A stretch of DNA of 51,049 nucleotides from Verrucomicrobiota bacterium. GTDB lineage: Bacteria > Verrucomicrobiota > Verrucomicrobiia > Limisphaerales > JADLHS01. The stretch spans positions 1 through 51,049 of the forward strand of contig JABFSR010000264.1 in the NCBI GenBank assembly GCA_013140495.1, written 5' to 3'. Numbering within the stretch: the first letter of the stretch is position 1; every line of letters starts with the position of its first letter. The notes beneath the pieces are model-generated. The model was not told where the DNA came from, ran no database searches, and saw only the letters and a program-made list of their open reading frames with translations. Below, piece by piece: positions 1 through 8,525 of this stretch. The position numbers and the translations under genes are program-made.

Positions 1-441
1 GGGCGGCAATTGCCGGCGGTAAACATCAATCGTATAACTCATGCTCTGGAAGGTGAAAAACGAGATGCCGACCGGAAGCATTACATTCAGCGTGGCCAAA
101 GAGGGATGCCATCCCAACCAGCCCAGAACCGTTTGAGCGTTCCAGATGAGAAAATTGGAGTACTTAAAAAAGACGAGCACACCGAGATTGGCGACCAGAC
201 TTGCCACCAGCAGCCAGCGCCGGTGGGACGGTTTTTCCACCACGGCCAAACCGCGTCCGACGTAGTAATCCAATACGGAGGTGAACAGGAGCAACCCGCT
301 GCAGAGCAGGTTCCAACTCATGTAGAAAACGTAGCTTGCGACCAGGAGAAAGTTCTTTTCGAGACGAAAACTTGGGAGCAGTCGCTTCACGACCACCACG
401 ACCAGGAAAAAAATTAGAAACTCGACCGAGGTGAAAATCAT
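1..441 (-). CDS. MBOAT-family O-acyltransferase (AlgI-like), N-terminal part, runs off the window
   Basis: Integral membrane O-acyltransferase that probably moves acetyl groups onto an exopolysaccharide. The 147 codons present give at least three hydrophobic segments and the AlgI-type segment LPVGISFFTFQSMSYTID near the window edge, which precedes the catalytic half; the catalytic His lies outside. The ATG at 441 overlaps the upstream gene's stop as ATGA (438-441), so translation is probably coupled. Pairing with a downstream-acting SGNH protein is the usual AlgI/AlgX or DltB/DltD arrangement. The family call is firm from the motif; the substrate is unknown. Confidence 0.88.
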   Translation of the reverse strand, partial: MIFTSVEFLIFFLVVVVVKRLLPSFRLEKNFLLVASYVFYMSWNLLCSGLLLFTSVLDYYVGRGLAVVEKPSHRRWLLVASLVANLGVLVFFKYSNFLIWNAQTVLGWLGWHPSLATLNVMLPVGISFFTFQSMSYTIDVYRRQLPP

Positions 442-1445
442 CTGATGAGTCCAGCTTGCGAAAGTTGCTCGATCAGCACACGGGTGGCCACGGCCTGACC
501 CGGAGCGTTGAGATGCACAATATCCCAGTACCAGCCGTCGGAATCCAACTCCTTCACCTGGTCCAGTCGCACGCAGACCAGATCCGGCACCGCCCGTTGG
601 GCTTCGGTCAGAGCTGCTTCAAACTGTCCGCGATCCGCTGGCGTCACCAGTTCCGCGCGGAATGTCGGGGATTCCGGGAGAATTATCAGAACCACCCGAC
701 CCTGTTGTACGCCCCGGTTGAGGAACTTCAACAACGAATGCCGCTTCTGCCCTTGGAATTCCAGATGGCCGCCCGCATTGGAACGCAGATCCATGATGTT
801 TCGCATCCGCCGATCCGCAGGCCAGGTCTGGATGCTGTCTTGATGAGGATTGCTCTCGCTGGAAACCACAGCCTGTTCCAGCTTCTCTTTGGTTGCTGCC
901 TCCCCCTTCAGCCAGGTCCGTAGTTTCTCGCGGACACCGACCATCACCGTGACCGAGCGACCGGCGGTGGGAAACAAACTCCGGATATACTTCATCGGAT
1001 ACTGCGAAAGCACGCGTTTACGGTACGCCCAACTTGAGTGGCTTTCCTGCAAACTTTTTATGGCCTCCCCCATCGGCACGATGTCGGCGCGGAAATCGGA
1101 GAGGTAATTTTCGTTGAGATCGAACATGGACACCCCCAGAAAAGTATAGCGAACCGGCGGCGCGTTCCGTTGGAGAATTTCCAGCTCATGCACCGAACCT
1201 GCCGGGACACCCAAGCCGGTCATTCCCGCCTTGAGTCGCTGTGCCACCGCGTGCCATTCGATACCGTAAAATGTCAGCGACGAACCTGCCACGGTCGCCG
1301 TATCCTGCTGGTTGGTGTCACCGAAAAACAAGGGAGCCACCGCCTGCGTACGCAAATGCAAACCCCGTGCAACAAGATGACTTACCACCGAGCACAGGGT
1401 CAGTACCGTCAGACCAATGACGATCAGTTGATGTTTCCGGTTCAT
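438..1445 (-). CDS. SGNH/AlgX-like acetylation partner protein, membrane-anchored
   Basis: Likely partner of the MBOAT protein, working on the outer face of the inner membrane. The N-terminus (MNRKHQLIVIG...) is a single signal-anchor helix. A GVSMFD segment and a C-terminal WDIVHLN segment resemble the GxS nucleophile block and DxxH block of SGNH/DUF1574-like hydrolases. The ATG at 1445 puts the helix right at the N-terminus; an in-frame ATG at 1484 would add 13 residues, and neither has a clear Shine-Dalgarno. It ends in an ATGA overlap with the MBOAT gene. The SGNH assignment rests on motifs and context, not on strong overall similarity. Confidence 0.65.
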   Translation of the reverse strand: MNRKHQLIVIGLTVLTLCSVVSHLVARGLHLRTQAVAPLFFGDTNQQDTATVAGSSLTFYGIEWHAVAQRLKAGMTGLGVPAGSVHELEILQRNAPPVRYTFLGVSMFDLNENYLSDFRADIVPMGEAIKSLQESHSSWAYRKRVLSQYPMKYIRSLFPTAGRSVTVMVGVREKLRTWLKGEAATKEKLEQAVVSSESNPHQDSIQTWPADRRMRNIMDLRSNAGGHLEFQGQKRHSLLKFLNRGVQQGRVVLIILPESPTFRAELVTPADRGQFEAALTEAQRAVPDLVCVRLDQVKELDSDGWYWDIVHLNAPGQAVATRVLIEQLSQAGLIR

Positions 1446-1547
1446 GGCCGCGCGCAGACTAATGGATGTGCGATGCGAACGCATGACTTTATTGTCGCTG
1501 GTCAAAATGTATTGCCCCCGGATGTGCTTCTGCGCCAATTTTGCGCC

Positions 1548-1964
1548 ATGCGCATCCTCGCCCTGGACCACGGAACACGACGCGTCGGTGTCGCAGTCAG
1601 CGACGAGATGAAGATGATTGCCTCGCCGCTTGAATACATTCCAGCAGAGCCGTTCGCGGATTTTTTGTTACGCCTCGAGGAAATCCTCCGTGAAAAGGAG
1701 GTGGAGCTGATCCTCATCGGCATGCCGCGTAACATGGACGGCAGTTACGGCCCGGCAACCCTCAAGGTGCAGGAGTTCGTAGCAGCTTTGAAGGAGACCA
1801 TCGCCATTCCAATCAAGACGCTGGATGAGCGACTGACCACGGTGCAGGCGCAGAAGTTTCTGATCCAAGGAAACGTCCGCCGTGACAAGCGGAAGGAGAA
1901 GGTGGACAAGACTGCGGCGGCAATTCTGTTGCAGAGTTATCTGGATTCGGCAGGTGCATCTTGA
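1548..1964 (+). CDS. ruvX: RuvX/YqgF Holliday-junction-resolvase-like nuclease
   Basis: RNase H-fold protein of 138 aa, the normal family length, involved in 16S rRNA 5'-end maturation and possibly in recombination. The start MRILALDHGTRRVGVAVSD carries the first catalytic Asp (D7) in the DxGxxRxGxA motif; IGMPRNMDGS and LDERLTT are the other conserved blocks, and KVDKTAAAILL gives the C-terminal Asp. The open frame continues upstream, but the ATG at 1548 places the D7 motif correctly. It is divergent from the SGNH-like gene. Confidence 0.93.
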   Translation: MRILALDHGTRRVGVAVSDEMKMIASPLEYIPAEPFADFLLRLEEILREKEVELILIGMPRNMDGSYGPATLKVQEFVAALKETIAIPIKTLDERLTTVQAQKFLIQGNVRRDKRKEKVDKTAAAILLQSYLDSAGAS

Positions 1965-2031
1965 ACAATTTGCGGTAAAGCCTCTTCATTGGAACTTGGT
2001 TTTTGAAATCTCCGCGACTAGTCTGCCGCCC

Positions 2032-3309
2032 ATGTCGAAACTGCCGTTTGAACTTCTGCTGGCGCTGCGTTATCTGCGGCCCAAACGGACGTTTGTTTCG
2101 ATCATCACGGTAATTTCCGTGCTCGGCGTAACACTCGGGGTCGCCGTTCTCATCATCGTCATCAGTGTGATGACCGGTTTTGGCGAGGAGTTGAAAGCCA
2201 AGGTTCTTGGGTTCAACGCGCATCTGCGAATCTTTGATGCTGATCAAAACCCTCTCGAAAATCACGCGGTACTAGCAAAGAAGATTTCTTCCCATCCACA
2301 CGTTACCGGCGTCACGCCGTTTGTTGTAACCAAAGTGATGATGATCACCCAGCCAGTGGATGGAAAAGCCCAAGTTGCAGCACCGTATCTTCGCGGCGTT
2401 GACGCTCAATCTGAGAGCAGTGTAAGCAAGCTTCCTCAGAGCGTAAAACAAGGAAAGTTTGACCTTGAAGAACGTGGAATGGTGATAGGTGAAGCACTGG
2501 CACAACTTTATGGATTGCATGTGGGTGATCACGTTTCGATTTATTCACCAGCAGATCTCCAGAAGATGGAGGAAAGCCACCGCATGCACCAAGAGATTGT
2601 GGTTTCGCCGAAGGAATTTGAAGTGCGCGGAATTTTCGATGTAGGCCATTACGAGTTCAACAGCGAGTACGTGATCGTTTCAATTGAGAACGCCCAGGAG
2701 CTGTGCAATTTCTTTGAAACTGACACGGTTCACGGTTTGTTTGCGAAGACAGATGATCCTTTCAGGGCAACGCAGGTCGCGCGGGAACTGGAAGCTTCGC
2801 TAGAAGGTAAGGTACGAGTAAACACCTGGCTTGAGGACAGCGAATTGATGATGGCTGTGGTGGTTGAGAAGAATGTGATGCTCTACATCTTGTTCTTCAT
2901 CGTGCTCGTGGCGGCTTTCGGCATCACCTGCACGCTGATCACTTTCGTTATGATGAAAACGAGGGACATCGGCGTGATGAAGGCGCTTGGAGCAACCCGC
3001 GGGCAGGTGATGAGCATTTTTCTCGGCCAGAGTTTGATCGTAAGTGTATTGGGAATCCTTGGCGGACTAGCGGCTGGCCTGGCGTTAATCGCGTATCGCA
3101 ATCCGTTTCTTGGATTGATGCGCAAGTGGACGGGCTATGAGTTGTTCCCTCACAAAATTTATGGATTCAGCGAATTGCCTGCGATGGTCGTGCCAGGCGA
3201 CGTGCTGATCATTTGCGGAGGGTCATTGGTTATTTGCCTGCTGGCGGCGGCGTTGCCGGCGTGGCATGCGAGCAAACTCAATCCAGTGGAGGCATTGCGC
3301 CATGAGTGA
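2032..3309 (+). CDS. lolC: Lipoprotein-releasing ABC transporter permease (LolC/LolE family)
   Basis: Inner-membrane subunit that extracts outer-membrane lipoproteins for transfer to LolA. It has 425 aa with the family topology: a helix near residues 25-48 after the FELLLALRYL start, a large periplasmic domain, then three C-terminal helices with the FtsX segment including DIGVMKALGATRGQVMSIF. The ATG at 2032 was chosen because the family starts at this block; the open frame upstream is unrelated. The stop overlaps lolD by 8 nt. With only one permease gene here, LolC versus LolE cannot be decided and the transporter may be a homodimer. Confidence 0.93.
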   Translation: MSKLPFELLLALRYLRPKRTFVSIITVISVLGVTLGVAVLIIVISVMTGFGEELKAKVLGFNAHLRIFDADQNPLENHAVLAKKISSHPHVTGVTPFVVTKVMMITQPVDGKAQVAAPYLRGVDAQSESSVSKLPQSVKQGKFDLEERGMVIGEALAQLYGLHVGDHVSIYSPADLQKMEESHRMHQEIVVSPKEFEVRGIFDVGHYEFNSEYVIVSIENAQELCNFFETDTVHGLFAKTDDPFRATQVARELEASLEGKVRVNTWLEDSELMMAVVVEKNVMLYILFFIVLVAAFGITCTLITFVMMKTRDIGVMKALGATRGQVMSIFLGQSLIVSVLGILGGLAAGLALIAYRNPFLGLMRKWTGYELFPHKIYGFSELPAMVVPGDVLIICGGSLVICLLAAALPAWHASKLNPVEALRHE

Positions 3310-3979
3310 AACTTTGCTCTCAGCTCGCAACGTCACCAAATCCTATCCGATGGGACGTCGCACCCTTGAGGTCCTGCGCGGTGTATCACTCGACGTCGCT
3401 CGCGGAGATTTTGTTGCACTGCGCGGCGCGTCCGGCGCTGGCAAAAGCACGCTCCTACACCTCTTCGGCGGCCTGGATACGCCCAACTCAGGGGAGATTC
3501 TTTTGGACGGAAAAAAACTCGCACTCCTGAGCGACGAACAGATCACTATACTTCGCAATCGCAAGGTCGGCTTCATCTTCCAGGCGTATCACCTGTTGCC
3601 CGAACTCGACGCACTCGAAAATGTCTGCCTTCCCGCGCGCATGGCCCGCACAGATTCTGCCAAGGCCGCGGCGCGGGGACGCGAGCTTCTCAAGCGTGTC
3701 GGACTTGCTGAACGCATGGACCACAAACCGACCGAGCTGTCTGGTGGCGAACAACAGCGTGTAGCCATTGCCCGGTCAATGATCAACGAGCCGGAATTGA
3801 TTCTTGCAGACGAACCGACAGGCAATCTGGATTCGCATACGGGGGCCGAGATAATGGAACTTCTGTGCAGTTTGCGCGATGAGCGTCAGGTTACTCTCGT
3901 CATTGCAACGCATGATGCGAGCGTTGCGGCACGCGCGCCGAAGGTGATTCAACTGGTGGACGGAGTGATTGCGACATGA
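3302..3979 (+). CDS. lolD: Lipoprotein-releasing ABC transporter ATPase LolD
   Basis: Cytoplasmic ATPase that powers the adjacent permease. It has 225 aa with Walker [11 protein letters not shown]-loop [12 protein letters not shown], signature [14 protein letters not shown], Walker [13 protein letters not shown] and switch His in IATHD, the standard order for the MacB/LolD class. The start overlaps the permease stop by 8 nt and the stop overlaps the next gene as ATGA, so these three genes are probably one operon. Confidence 0.95.
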   Translation: MSETLLSARNVTKSYPMGRRTLEVLRGVSLDVARGDFVALRGASGAGKSTLLHLFGGLDTPNSGEILLDGKKLALLSDEQITILRNRKVGFIFQAYHLLPELDALENVCLPARMARTDSAKAAARGRELLKRVGLAERMDHKPTELSGGEQQRVAIARSMINEPELILADEPTGNLDSHTGAEIMELLCSLRDERQVTLVIATHDASVAARAPKVIQLVDGVIAT

Positions 3980-4554
3980 GCAGCGAGTTTTGGGAGAATC
4001 GTTACCAGACGAGGGATATGCCATGGGAAAAGGGGGAACCTTCTCCCGGCCTCGTGGATTTTCTGGCGTCGCATTGCGCGCGGGCGGGCGAGACGGTTTG
4101 CGTGCCTGGATGCGGAACGGGTCACGATGCTCGCGCCTGGTCACGAGCTGGATTCAGGGTTTACGGCTACGACATCGCACCGAGTGGTGTCAAGCTGGCG
4201 GCGGAATGGACAACGGCAGCAGGATTGGGCGCACGTTTCCGGCTCTCGGATTTTCTCAGGGACGAGCCGCCATTTCAGTTCGACTGGCTTTTCGAGCACA
4301 CGCTGTTCTGCGCAATTCAGCCGGAGGAGCGTGAACGTTACGTCAGCGCGGTCGCCCGGTGGCTCAAACCGGGAGGAAATTACCTTGCAGTGAACTACCT
4401 GATCCCTGACACGGACGGACCGCCTTTCGGGACCACCCGTGAAGAAATCGTGAGGCGCTTCACGCCGCAATTTGATTTGTTGGAGGATTGGGTGCCGCGT
4501 TCATATCCAAATCGCACCGGACTTGAGCGGATGTTTTTGTGGCGGAGGCGATGA
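3976..4554 (+). CDS. Class I SAM-dependent methyltransferase, thiopurine S-methyltransferase family
   Basis: Soluble methyltransferase of 192 aa. The N-terminal FWENRYQTRDMPWEKGEPSPGL block is characteristic of TPMT-like enzymes, followed by the SAM-binding VPGCGTGHDA loop and the acidic YGYDIAPSG strand. Family members methylate thiols, selenium/tellurium compounds or thiocyanate; the substrate cannot be read from sequence. Its 4-nt overlap with lolD suggests co-transcription, though no functional link to lipoprotein export is evident. Confidence 0.85.
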   Translation: MSSEFWENRYQTRDMPWEKGEPSPGLVDFLASHCARAGETVCVPGCGTGHDARAWSRAGFRVYGYDIAPSGVKLAAEWTTAAGLGARFRLSDFLRDEPPFQFDWLFEHTLFCAIQPEERERYVSAVARWLKPGGNYLAVNYLIPDTDGPPFGTTREEIVRRFTPQFDLLEDWVPRSYPNRTGLERMFLWRRR

Positions 4555-4573
4555 TCATCACGCGCGATCACGC

Positions 4574-5125
4574 TCAAGGATTTTGAAGTGGCGGGCGTGG
4601 GCCTGGCGCGGGTTGCTGATCCCGGAACTGTTGCTGCATTCGCGGGCGACGGTCTTGGGAAGGTTGTTCGTCATTCCGGCGCTGGAGACGTTGCTTCATG
4701 AGCTGTTCAAACCGTTGTCGCTGTTCCGGAGTCAGAACCTCGCGCATCCGATCGCGCGATTCCATCATCTCCCTGCGAATCTCCGGCTCGATCTGCTGGC
4801 GGGTTTTCTGAATCCGCTCCTGACCTTCGGCCATGATACGCTCAATCTGTTCGCGCTGTTCATGGGTGAGGCGAAGTTCCCCTTGCAGGAGGATCGAAAA
4901 CTCGCGACGCATGAATTGGGATGGCGCATTGCTCTGAACTGGGGGCCTTACTTCGCGTGGCTCGCGAAGCATCTGGGAAGGGGGCACGCGCTCGGCGGGT
5001 TGCTGCATGAAAGCACGCTGGTGGATTTGTTTCATCCGCACGGATGAGCGCACCAGCATCGCGCCTGTAAGAATACCGGCGACAAAAATCACCAGCGTTG
5101 CGAGCACGACTTTCCAGGTGTTCAC
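4574..5125 (-). CDS. Spy/CpxP-like periplasmic LTxxQ protein, membrane-anchored
   Basis: A 183-aa protein with one N-terminal helix (VVLATLVIFVAGILTGAML) and a long, charged, helical periplasmic region holding two LTxxQ-type motifs (LTHEQREQIERI and LTPEQRQRFEQL), as in Spy/CpxP/ZraP stress chaperones and sensors. The C-terminal 40 residues are Pro/Gln/Arg-rich and probably disordered. The GTG start at 5125 has AGGAGG seven bases upstream and overlaps the preceding stop (GTGA). Being last in a sigma factor / membrane protein / LTxxQ set, it plausibly belongs to an envelope-stress circuit; that is inference. Confidence 0.75.
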   Translation of the reverse strand: MNTWKVVLATLVIFVAGILTGAMLVRSSVRMKQIHQRAFMQQPAERVPPSQMLREPREVRPPVQSNAPSQFMRREFSILLQGELRLTHEQREQIERIMAEGQERIQKTRQQIEPEIRREMMESRDRMREVLTPEQRQRFEQLMKQRLQRRNDEQPSQDRRPRMQQQFRDQQPAPGPRPPLQNP

Positions 5126-5430
5126 CAGAGTTCCTCCTGTTGATCTGCCGTAGCCAGCATGGCACTTTCGTAACTGGCGGAAAGGTCCTGTGTTTGGTCC
5201 GCATCCACTGTGGATGGCAGAAACGAAAAGACTCCAAGCAACAAAGTGATCACCACGCAGGGCACCGCGGCCCGCCATAACGCCCGCCCCCAAAGCAACA
5301 CGACGTCCGCCACGGGCTGCGCCGCGATGTGAGCCATGATGCGCTTCTCAAACGCATACGGCACGCGGTCATCCAGCGGCGTGGCGCGGGCGGCGGCAAT
5401 CAGCTTTTCCCTCAGTTTGTCCGTGTTCAT
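5122..5430 (-). CDS. Small single-pass membrane protein, candidate anti-sigma factor
   Basis: About 102 aa: an N-terminal cytoplasmic stretch with VPYAFEKRIMAHI, a Trp-containing region, one membrane helix (AAVPCVVITLLLGVFSFL) and a short acidic tail. It lacks a zinc-binding HxxxCxxC motif. Its position directly after an ECF sigma gene, with a GTGA overlap into the LTxxQ gene, is typical of a membrane anti-sigma factor, but the sequence alone does not prove it. The ATG at 5430 is preferred; a TTG at 5439 would add three residues. Confidence 0.6.
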   Translation of the reverse strand: MNTDKLREKLIAAARATPLDDRVPYAFEKRIMAHIAAQPVADVVLLWGRALWRAAVPCVVITLLLGVFSFLPSTVDADQTQDLSASYESAMLATADQQEELW

Positions 5431-5471
5431 AAAATACAACGTGATTTCAGACGGTGGTTGGCCGGGTCGGG

Positions 5472-6173
5472 TTACAAATACTTGTCTTTGGCGAGGCGTG
5501 TCAGAATTTTCTTCATTTCAGCACGGGCGCGGAAGGCCCGGACTTTTACGAGCGGCAATGACCAGCCTGTGATTTCAGCAATCTCCTTGATGGTGCGATC
5601 TTCGATTTCAAGAAGCGTGATGATGAGTTTGGCGGGCGGTGAAAGTTCGTCGAGGATGCGGGCGACAAGCTGACGGGCGGCATCGGCGTTTTCACTGGTG
5701 GATTCTGGTGCGGCGACGAAACGCTCAAGCCAGTCGCTCTCAGGCTCGCTCAGTTCGGAAAAGTTGGACTCGCGGTTGCGTTGATGGGCGCGTAGAAAAT
5801 CATAGCACGTTCTGACGGTCAACCGCATGAGCCAGTGCTCGAACGGGGCATCACCTCTAAAACTGGAAAGTTTGTTGTAAGCTTTGAGCCAGACTTCCTG
5901 TGCGATGTCTTCGATCTCACTGTCGCGCCGGGCATAGCGGCGGATCGAGGCGAAGACACGGGGCGAGTATTTCTGGATCAGCGGCTCGAAACTCGATGCA
6001 TCGCCTTTTAGTACTGCAGCAATCCACTCGGCGTCGCTTCGTTCCATCTCGTTTACTATGCCAGACGAGGATGTGTGGACAATGGGAAAAGCCTCCCGCG
6101 TGCCCGGCACATGCTCTGCGTTGTTTGTTCGCACGACTATCTCATCAAATTCAAAGTGTACTGCGGTGCTCAT
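5472..6173 (-). CDS. ECF-type RNA polymerase sigma-70 factor
   Basis: Sigma factor with region 2 (YSPRVFASIRRYARRDSEIEDIAQEVWLKAY, given here only by its landmarks Y, RDSEIEDIAQEVW and FRGDAPFEHWL) and region 4 with the helix-turn-helix EIAEITGWSLPLVKVRAFRA. The longest frame starts at the ATG at 6173 (233 aa), but an internal ATG at 6047 begins MERSDAEW, which is where ECF proteins usually start and would give 191 aa. It heads a minus-strand set with a small membrane protein and a Spy-like protein. The order suggests sigma / anti-sigma / periplasmic sensor. Confidence 0.9.
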   Translation of the reverse strand: MSTAVHFEFDEIVVRTNNAEHVPGTREAFPIVHTSSSGIVNEMERSDAEWIAAVLKGDASSFEPLIQKYSPRVFASIRRYARRDSEIEDIAQEVWLKAYNKLSSFRGDAPFEHWLMRLTVRTCYDFLRAHQRNRESNFSELSEPESDWLERFVAAPESTSENADAARQLVARILDELSPPAKLIITLLEIEDRTIKEIAEITGWSLPLVKVRAFRARAEMKKILTRLAKDKYL

Positions 6174-6351
6174 CTGGCGGAGGCGGGATTACGCGAACCC
6201 CTGCCACGAAAAGCAGTCGAAGCGACCGATGTCTTTTTGAACGACCGTACAGCGGCATTGAAACGCACGGTTTAATGGACGGGGACTTGCGCGGCCAGGT
6301 TACAGCTCTTCACTCTGAAAAAGTCTGGGATGTCAGACCCAAAACAAGCTC

Positions 6352-6603
6352 TCAGGCTTTCACAATTCCAAGAGCGTTCTCGAAACTGGCCGAAAACTTC
6401 TGCATGGCGTCGGTGACCTTGCGGGGCTGATCGGTAAGCGTGCCAGTCATTCGTTCAACGGCTTCGGGCTTTCGGCGGATGACTTCAGCAGCGGCGAGAA
6501 CGAGCGAGAGGCAATTATTGATGTCATGCCGCATCGTGGAGAGCTGTTTGTTTAGGTCCTGAATCTGTTCGGCGGTCAGACTCACGGATGGGCTTGACGT
6601 CAT
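6352..6603 (-). CDS. Stand-alone H-box (histidine kinase dimerisation-like) small protein
   Basis: An 83-aa protein whose centre, LSTMRHDINNCLSLVLAAAEVI, resembles the DHp H-box of histidine kinases with candidate phospho-His H26 in H-D-I-N-N. There is no ATP-binding domain and no downstream frame that could supply one. It follows a lone receiver gene by 46 bp on the same strand, so it could be a phosphotransfer or receiver-docking partner. The ATG at 6603 was chosen because the frame upstream overlaps the receiver gene. The role is inferred; the small size lowers certainty. Confidence 0.6.
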   Translation of the reverse strand: MTSSPSVSLTAEQIQDLNKQLSTMRHDINNCLSLVLAAAEVIRRKPEAVERMTGTLTDQPRKVTDAMQKFSASFENALGIVKA

Positions 6604-6649
6604 AGTAGTGTACGTTCGGCTGAAATTAAGTTTTGTTCCAGGCGGTTTA

Positions 6650-7075
6650 TCACGCAGTAACTGTCGCGCATGCCAGCAACTGGCGGATGGTTTCAAAAAA
6701 CTTCTCGTGATTGATCGGTTTGCGGAAGAACGCAGACGCTCCCAACTGCATTGCGTGCGCTTCGTATTTGGCTGGATCACCGCCCGTCACGATGATTATG
6801 GGGGTATTCGTCACCTCATCAATCCGCTTCAACCACTCCATGATTCGGAATCCGTCCCAGGAGATATTGCCGAAATCGGGTGGGAAGGAGATGTCCAGCA
6901 CGATCAGATCGGGTTTCGTCGTCCGCACGGTGGTCACCGCAGTAGAGCCGTCCGAGGCAGTCAGCACGTCATGTCCTTGAGCCTTCAATTTGATTGAAAT
7001 AGCCTTGAGAATTACCGGGTCGTCGTCGACCACAAGAATCCTCTTCTTACTCGTTGAGGGCGCTACTTCGCTCAT
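6650..7075 (-). CDS. Single-domain response regulator (CheY-like receiver)
   Basis: A 141-aa receiver domain without an output domain. Acidic pocket DDD at residues 17-19, phospho-acceptor D61 in LIVLDISF, conserved T97 (IIIVTGG) and K119 (FRKP) are all present. The ATG at 7075 (MSEVAPS) is preferred over a TTG four codons upstream. Between D61 and the next helix there is an insertion (FPPDFGNISWDG) longer than usual. The adjacent small H-box protein is the only partner in sight. It is divergent from ubiE. Confidence 0.9.
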   Translation of the reverse strand: MSEVAPSTSKKRILVVDDDPVILKAISIKLKAQGHDVLTASDGSTAVTTVRTTKPDLIVLDISFPPDFGNISWDGFRIMEWLKRIDEVTNTPIIIVTGGDPAKYEAHAMQLGASAFFRKPINHEKFFETIRQLLACATVTA

Positions 7076-7219
7076 TCGTAGTGTCAAAATCAGCAGTAAT
7101 CAAACCAATCACGGCTTTCCCATCAATCTGCCGGAAGAACACTCCTTCCGAACAGCCGCTTTGTAACGAATTTGGTCGCTTCGACCATCCGGGCTGCTCA
7201 CAATTTAGACGCAAGAAAG

Positions 7220-7945
7220 ATGGCAGGGATAAATGAATTTTTCACGCCGGGCGATCAGCGCGCTGCAAGCGTCAACGCGCTCTTCGCCGCCATCGCCACG
7301 CGCTATGACCGCATCAATGATGTCCAAAGCCTTGGCCTGCATCGCCGATGGAAGCGCCGCGTGGTTGAACTTGCGCACGTCAAGCCCGGCAACCTTGCGC
7401 TTGATGTCTGTTGCGGCACTGGTGACATCGCACGCGCCCTGGCCGGACGCGGAGCGCGAGTAACAGGTCTGGACTTCAGCCAGGAAATGCTCTCTGTCGC
7501 AAAGTCCCGCGAAGCCGTCGGCCAGCCGTCCTCCGTAAATTATCAGCATGGCGACGCGATGAAGCTTCCCTTCCCAAACGCCTCGTTTGATGTCGTGACG
7601 GTGGGCTATGGACTGCGCAATCTCGCGGATTGGGAGGTTGGTCTCAGCGAGATGGTTCGCGTGGCCAAACCCGGCGCAAGGTTGCTGGTGCTCGATTTTG
7701 GCAAGCCGGACAATTCTCTCTGGCGCGCGGCATATTTCAGCTACCTGCGCGTGTGTGTCCCGCTGTTTGGCCTTCTTTTCTGCCGCAACGCCGCCGCCTA
7801 CGCCTACATACTCGAATCCTTGAAGCACTTTCCAGCACAACGCGGCGTGGAGACGAAGATGCACGCACTTGGTCTGACCGCAGTTCGTATCCACAACCTT
7901 CTTGGCGGAGCCATGAGCATCAACGTCGGCCTGAAGCCCGGCTGA
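7220..7945 (+). CDS. ubiE: Demethylmenaquinone/ubiquinone C-methyltransferase UbiE/MenG
   Basis: SAM-dependent methyltransferase of quinone biosynthesis, 241 aa. It has FAAIATRYDRINDVQSLGLHRRWK, the SAM loop LDVCCGTGDIARAL, VTGLDFSQEML, and the family block VTVGYGLRNLADW followed by a long insert ending GGAMSINVGLKPG. The ATG at 7220 follows an AAGAAAG ribosome-binding site; a TTG farther upstream is less likely. In an organism of this type the product is most likely menaquinone (MenG role). Confidence 0.93.
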   Translation: MAGINEFFTPGDQRAASVNALFAAIATRYDRINDVQSLGLHRRWKRRVVELAHVKPGNLALDVCCGTGDIARALAGRGARVTGLDFSQEMLSVAKSREAVGQPSSVNYQHGDAMKLPFPNASFDVVTVGYGLRNLADWEVGLSEMVRVAKPGARLLVLDFGKPDNSLWRAAYFSYLRVCVPLFGLLFCRNAAAYAYILESLKHFPAQRGVETKMHALGLTAVRIHNLLGGAMSINVGLKPG

Positions 7946-7995
7946 AGAAATCAAAAGCGTTGCCAAGCTGAAATCGCTTCCGCCACTATTGCTCC

Positions 7996-8481
7996 GTGAA
8001 TTTCCGGGAAAAAATCGTCCCTTGGGAGAAACTGCCGGCATGGCGCGCCGCTTTTCGCGCAACCGGCAAAAAGCTTGTTGTCACAAACGGCTGCTTTGAT
8101 CTGCTTCACCTCGGCCACGTCGCTTATCTGGAATCTGCGCGCAATCAAGGCGACGCTTTACTGGTCGGCGTCAACAGCGACGCCAGCGTGGTCGAACTAA
8201 AAGGCCCGCTGCGGCCGGTGAACGCCGAAACCGACCGTGCCGGTGTGCTTGCCGCCCTCGCCAGCGTGGATGCCGCGTGCATTTTTGCGGAGAAGACCGC
8301 CACCTGTTTTCTCAAAGCCACTCAACCTGACATCTACGTCAAAGGTGGAGACTACACACCTGAAACCTTGAACCAGGATGAACGCCGGGCCGTTGAGTCG
8401 GTTGGTGGAAAGATCATCATCATGCCTTTCATTCCAGGAAAATCTACAACCGCGCTGCTGGAAAAGATCGCGCGCCTCTAG
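7996..8481 (+). CDS. rfaE2: D-glycero-beta-D-manno-heptose 1-phosphate adenylyltransferase (RfaE2/HldE C-terminal domain)
   Basis: Nucleotidyltransferase of 161 aa making ADP-heptose for LPS core. The HxGH motif lies in TNGCFDLLHLGHVAYL; VGVNSDASV, GPLRPVNAETDR and KGGDYTPETL are diagnostic for the RfaE2 domain. It is a stand-alone domain, so the kinase half (RfaE1) must be encoded elsewhere. GTG start at 7996. It is followed 44 bp later by a glycosyltransferase in the same direction, consistent with a surface-glycan role. Confidence 0.92.
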   Translation: MNFREKIVPWEKLPAWRAAFRATGKKLVVTNGCFDLLHLGHVAYLESARNQGDALLVGVNSDASVVELKGPLRPVNAETDRAGVLAALASVDAACIFAEKTATCFLKATQPDIYVKGGDYTPETLNQDERRAVESVGGKIIIMPFIPGKSTTALLEKIARL

Positions 8482-8525
8482 TCCGGGGTTGAATTTTTCC
8501 CGCCCAGCATTCATAACACCCGGCC

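Noticed and set aside
10..417. A 135-codon plus-strand frame at the window start
   Set aside because: The minus strand encodes an AlgI-type MBOAT N-terminus with membrane helices.
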